The notes under the pieces were generated by a model. That model did no database searches and was not told the DNA's origin. It saw only the letters and a list, made by a program, of their open reading frames with translations. Shown piece after piece: positions 62,402 to 64,000 of a stretch of 64,000 nucleotides of DNA. Position 1 is the first letter of the stretch; the number at the start of each line of letters is the position of its first letter. The position numbers and the translations under genes were made by a program. Source of the DNA: Arthrinium phaeospermum (Eukaryota; Ascomycota; Sordariomycetes; Amphisphaeriales; Apiosporaceae); assembly GCA_006503535.1 (NCBI GenBank), contig QYRS01000002.1:1798001-1862000 (forward strand), in the 5' to 3' direction.

Positions 62402-64000
62402 TCAATATATGTCAATGTCGGAGGGCGTGAAATCTTGTTGGTAGACTTCTCCATCCATAATACCATGCACGTAGGCTTCGCCCACCAGCCTCCATCCGGT
62501 ACTGAGACCCCGCCGTCGTAGAACCATCGGCACATCGCACCCCGGGAAAATCGCAATCGCGTCTCCCAGAATAGCGCCGGCAGGGGCTAATCCCAGTCTA
62601 CCCGATCGCGTACTCATCAGCCGCCTCCAGGTCAGCACGTCGACGACCCAAGACAAAGCCTCCCTTTGTGTCTTGGTGGGATTGTAGTATCGTCCTTTCC
62701 ATAGCCTTCGCGATCGTCCAGGACCAAATATGAGCCCCTTCAGGCTATAGCCGCATAGACTGAGGCCCCCATTTCTCTTCATCACATCCTCTAAACCGAG
62801 CCCATGGGCTAATACCCCTGCAACACCGTCCCGCCATACTCTCGGGTCCAGGAGCCAGGAGTACTCTGCGGAATCAGGAGCGTCTCCCTGAGCGGTACTG
62901 TTGCCAATCATTGTTCTCCACAGTGCCTCGCGCGTCTCTTGCAAGTCTCCGTAAGCGTTGTGTCCTCCCTTGGAATAACCGCTGGGATACTCATCGGATG
63001 CTTCCGCCGGATGACATGTTCCCAAGCTAACAATAGTATCGATGACCGCTCCCTGGATCCTCAGACACGAGTTTGAGAGTATGATGGGAGGTTGCGCCCC
63101 AATGTCACCCTTTACGGCATGGTAAGCAGCTGGCAGATGCGCTACTGGCAGCGTGGCACATGTCCAGCAGACAACCCAGGATGGAAGGTCATGGACACAC
63201 GGGGTGACCTCGAGAACTCTGGTTCCGAGAGCCTGAAGTGAACCCTTGGTGTAGATGGGCTTATCCAATAGCGATGAAAGCCGGAGGATGTTCAAGTTGC
63301 CACCCTCAACGATTGCCGAGGTGAAGATGTGAAAGTTGTCGACAAGTGGCAAAGTGTAGTCTGGAACCACAGAAACTCGCTCGGCTACAGCCTTAATCCC
63401 CAGTATCCCGTACACCCTGTCTCTGTCATTCGTGACGGCCGCGTCGCGGGCCAACCGTAGTGGTCTCAAAATGTCGGCCGTATCATCACAAAGCGGTTCA
63501 TCCTTCTGATCCCCCTGGACCCGGAGAAGGTCAATAACCAGTCTCCAGAGCCGTTCTGGTGACAAGTGCCGCTTCTTGCACAGTCTAGCCTGGCCAATCT
63601 CAAAGTCCCAACTAAGTATAAGCGTCCCTGTGACCAGACGACCAAAGCGGTCCTCGTCTGAGGCGATAAGGCTTGCAGCATTGCGGAGCTCCGTCCAGGA
63701 AAGGCATTTCCCTCCGCACAAGACCGGCGACTCGGGGTGGGCCATTGCTACCTCCTGCAAGATCCACATGCGGCGCCAGTATGGTCGCTTGAAGAATCCC
63801 AAGAGCGCTTTGAAAACCGTCTTCCGGAATGGGCTCTCATAGGTATCCCAGGAGATGAACAAGGGCCGGGCGTCGAGCCCACGTTTCAATCGATACAGAC
63901 CCGCCATGTCAATGGGTTCGGCGGACAGACGCGACATGAAGCGTAGTGCGTCGATGGCGAGGTTGCTGTCATCCTGCTCACCTCCTAGCCAACTGACCAC
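62402..64000 (-). CDS. HET-domain protein, truncated by the window edge
   Basis: 532 codons are visible up to the edge at 64000; the N-terminus lies outside. The visible start holds the end of a HET domain: VSWLGGEQDDSNLAIDALRF, KRPYWRRMWILQEVAMA and VLCGGKCLSWTELRNA, the pattern seen in heterokaryon-incompatibility proteins. Behind it is a long alpha-helical part with DRDRVYGILGIKAVAERV, a hallmark of HET proteins, and a tail with no recognised repeats. HET domains trigger programmed cell death in hyphal fusions between unlike strains or in response to other cues. Terminal stop at 62402; the fragment looks intact. Confidence 0.92.
   Translation of the reverse strand: MVSWLGGEQDDSNLAIDALRFMSRLSAEPIDMAGLYRLKRGLDARPLFISWDTYESPFRKTVFKALLGFFKRPYWRRMWILQEVAMAHPESPVLCGGKCLSWTELRNAASLIASDEDRFGRLVTGTLILSWDFEIGQARLCKKRHLSPERLWRLVIDLLRVQGDQKDEPLCDDTADILRPLRLARDAAVTNDRDRVYGILGIKAVAERVSVVPDYTLPLVDNFHIFTSAIVEGGNLNILRLSSLLDKPIYTKGSLQALGTRVLEVTPCVHDLPSWVVCWTCATLPVAHLPAAYHAVKGDIGAQPPIILSNSCLRIQGAVIDTIVSLGTCHPAEASDEYPSGYSKGGHNAYGDLQETREALWRTMIGNSTAQGDAPDSAEYSWLLDPRVWRDGVAGVLAHGLGLEDVMKRNGGLSLCGYSLKGLIFGPGRSRRLWKGRYYNPTKTQREALSWVVDVLTWRRLMSTRSGRLGLAPAGAILGDAIAIFPGCDVPMVLRRRGLSTGWRLVGEAYVHGIMDGEVYQQDFTPSDIDIY

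Noticed and set aside
1..64000. Transposons, CRISPR arrays, integrated viral genes, rRNA
   Set aside because: No transposase or reverse-transcriptase motifs, no terminal inverted repeats and no regular spacer arrays were seen; CRISPR is not expected in a fungal nuclear genome.

Overview
The window is nuclear DNA of a filamentous ascomycete (Pezizomycotina, most likely Sordariomycetes). Genes on both strands carry short introns of about 50-110 nt with fungal splice signals. The protein families also fit: Clr5-domain, HET-domain, caleosin, DUF7587-like and DUF7735-like proteins, NmrA, Hrq1 and Tam41. I cannot name the genus. About 29 protein genes can be supported. Exon borders were worked out by eye from GT/AG signals, phase and family fit.

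Layout. 0.5-14.9 kb: a DUF7587-like protein, an APH-fold pseudo-phosphotransferase, three fungal proteins of unknown function, a tiny two-intron gene, a Clr5-domain regulator and a small secreted protein. 15-18.4 kb: gene-poor, with two tiny two-helix membrane ORFs. 18.5-27.7 kb: a single-pass surface protein, a metallo-beta-lactamase-fold protein broken by one missing base, a tail-anchored protein, a DUF924 protein, a four-exon caleosin and a Gly/Ser/Asn/Tyr-rich disordered protein. 28.2-40.3 kb: a conserved housekeeping block with mitochondrial Tam41, the spindle-checkpoint protein Mad1, a thioredoxin with two possible start codons, and the helicase Hrq1. 40.8-64 kb: an accessory block with an NAD(P)-binding protein, two cytochrome P450s, a divergent pair of secreted paralogs, an amino-acid transporter, a secreted serine protease, a desaturase-type enzyme, an NmrA-like regulator and, cut by the window edge, a HET-domain protein. 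No polyketide synthase, NRPS or terpene synthase is present, so this is a loose accessory neighbourhood rather than a recognisable biosynthetic cluster.

The most unusual signal: tam41 and the thioredoxin gene, about 5 kb apart, both carry long open, coding-looking extensions (58 and 57 codons) in frame directly after a TAG stop. One would add a hydrophobic membrane segment, the other a cysteine-rich tail. Stop-codon readthrough, removal of the stop by a very short intron, or translation of a small downstream peptide could explain them. Other points: a 106-107 bp minisatellite upstream of tam41, a cluster of GATAAG sites upstream of mad1, an apparent GC-AG intron, a phosphotransferase whose two key aspartates are both asparagine, and a P450 whose I-helix resembles the isomerase-type CYP7/CYP8 group.
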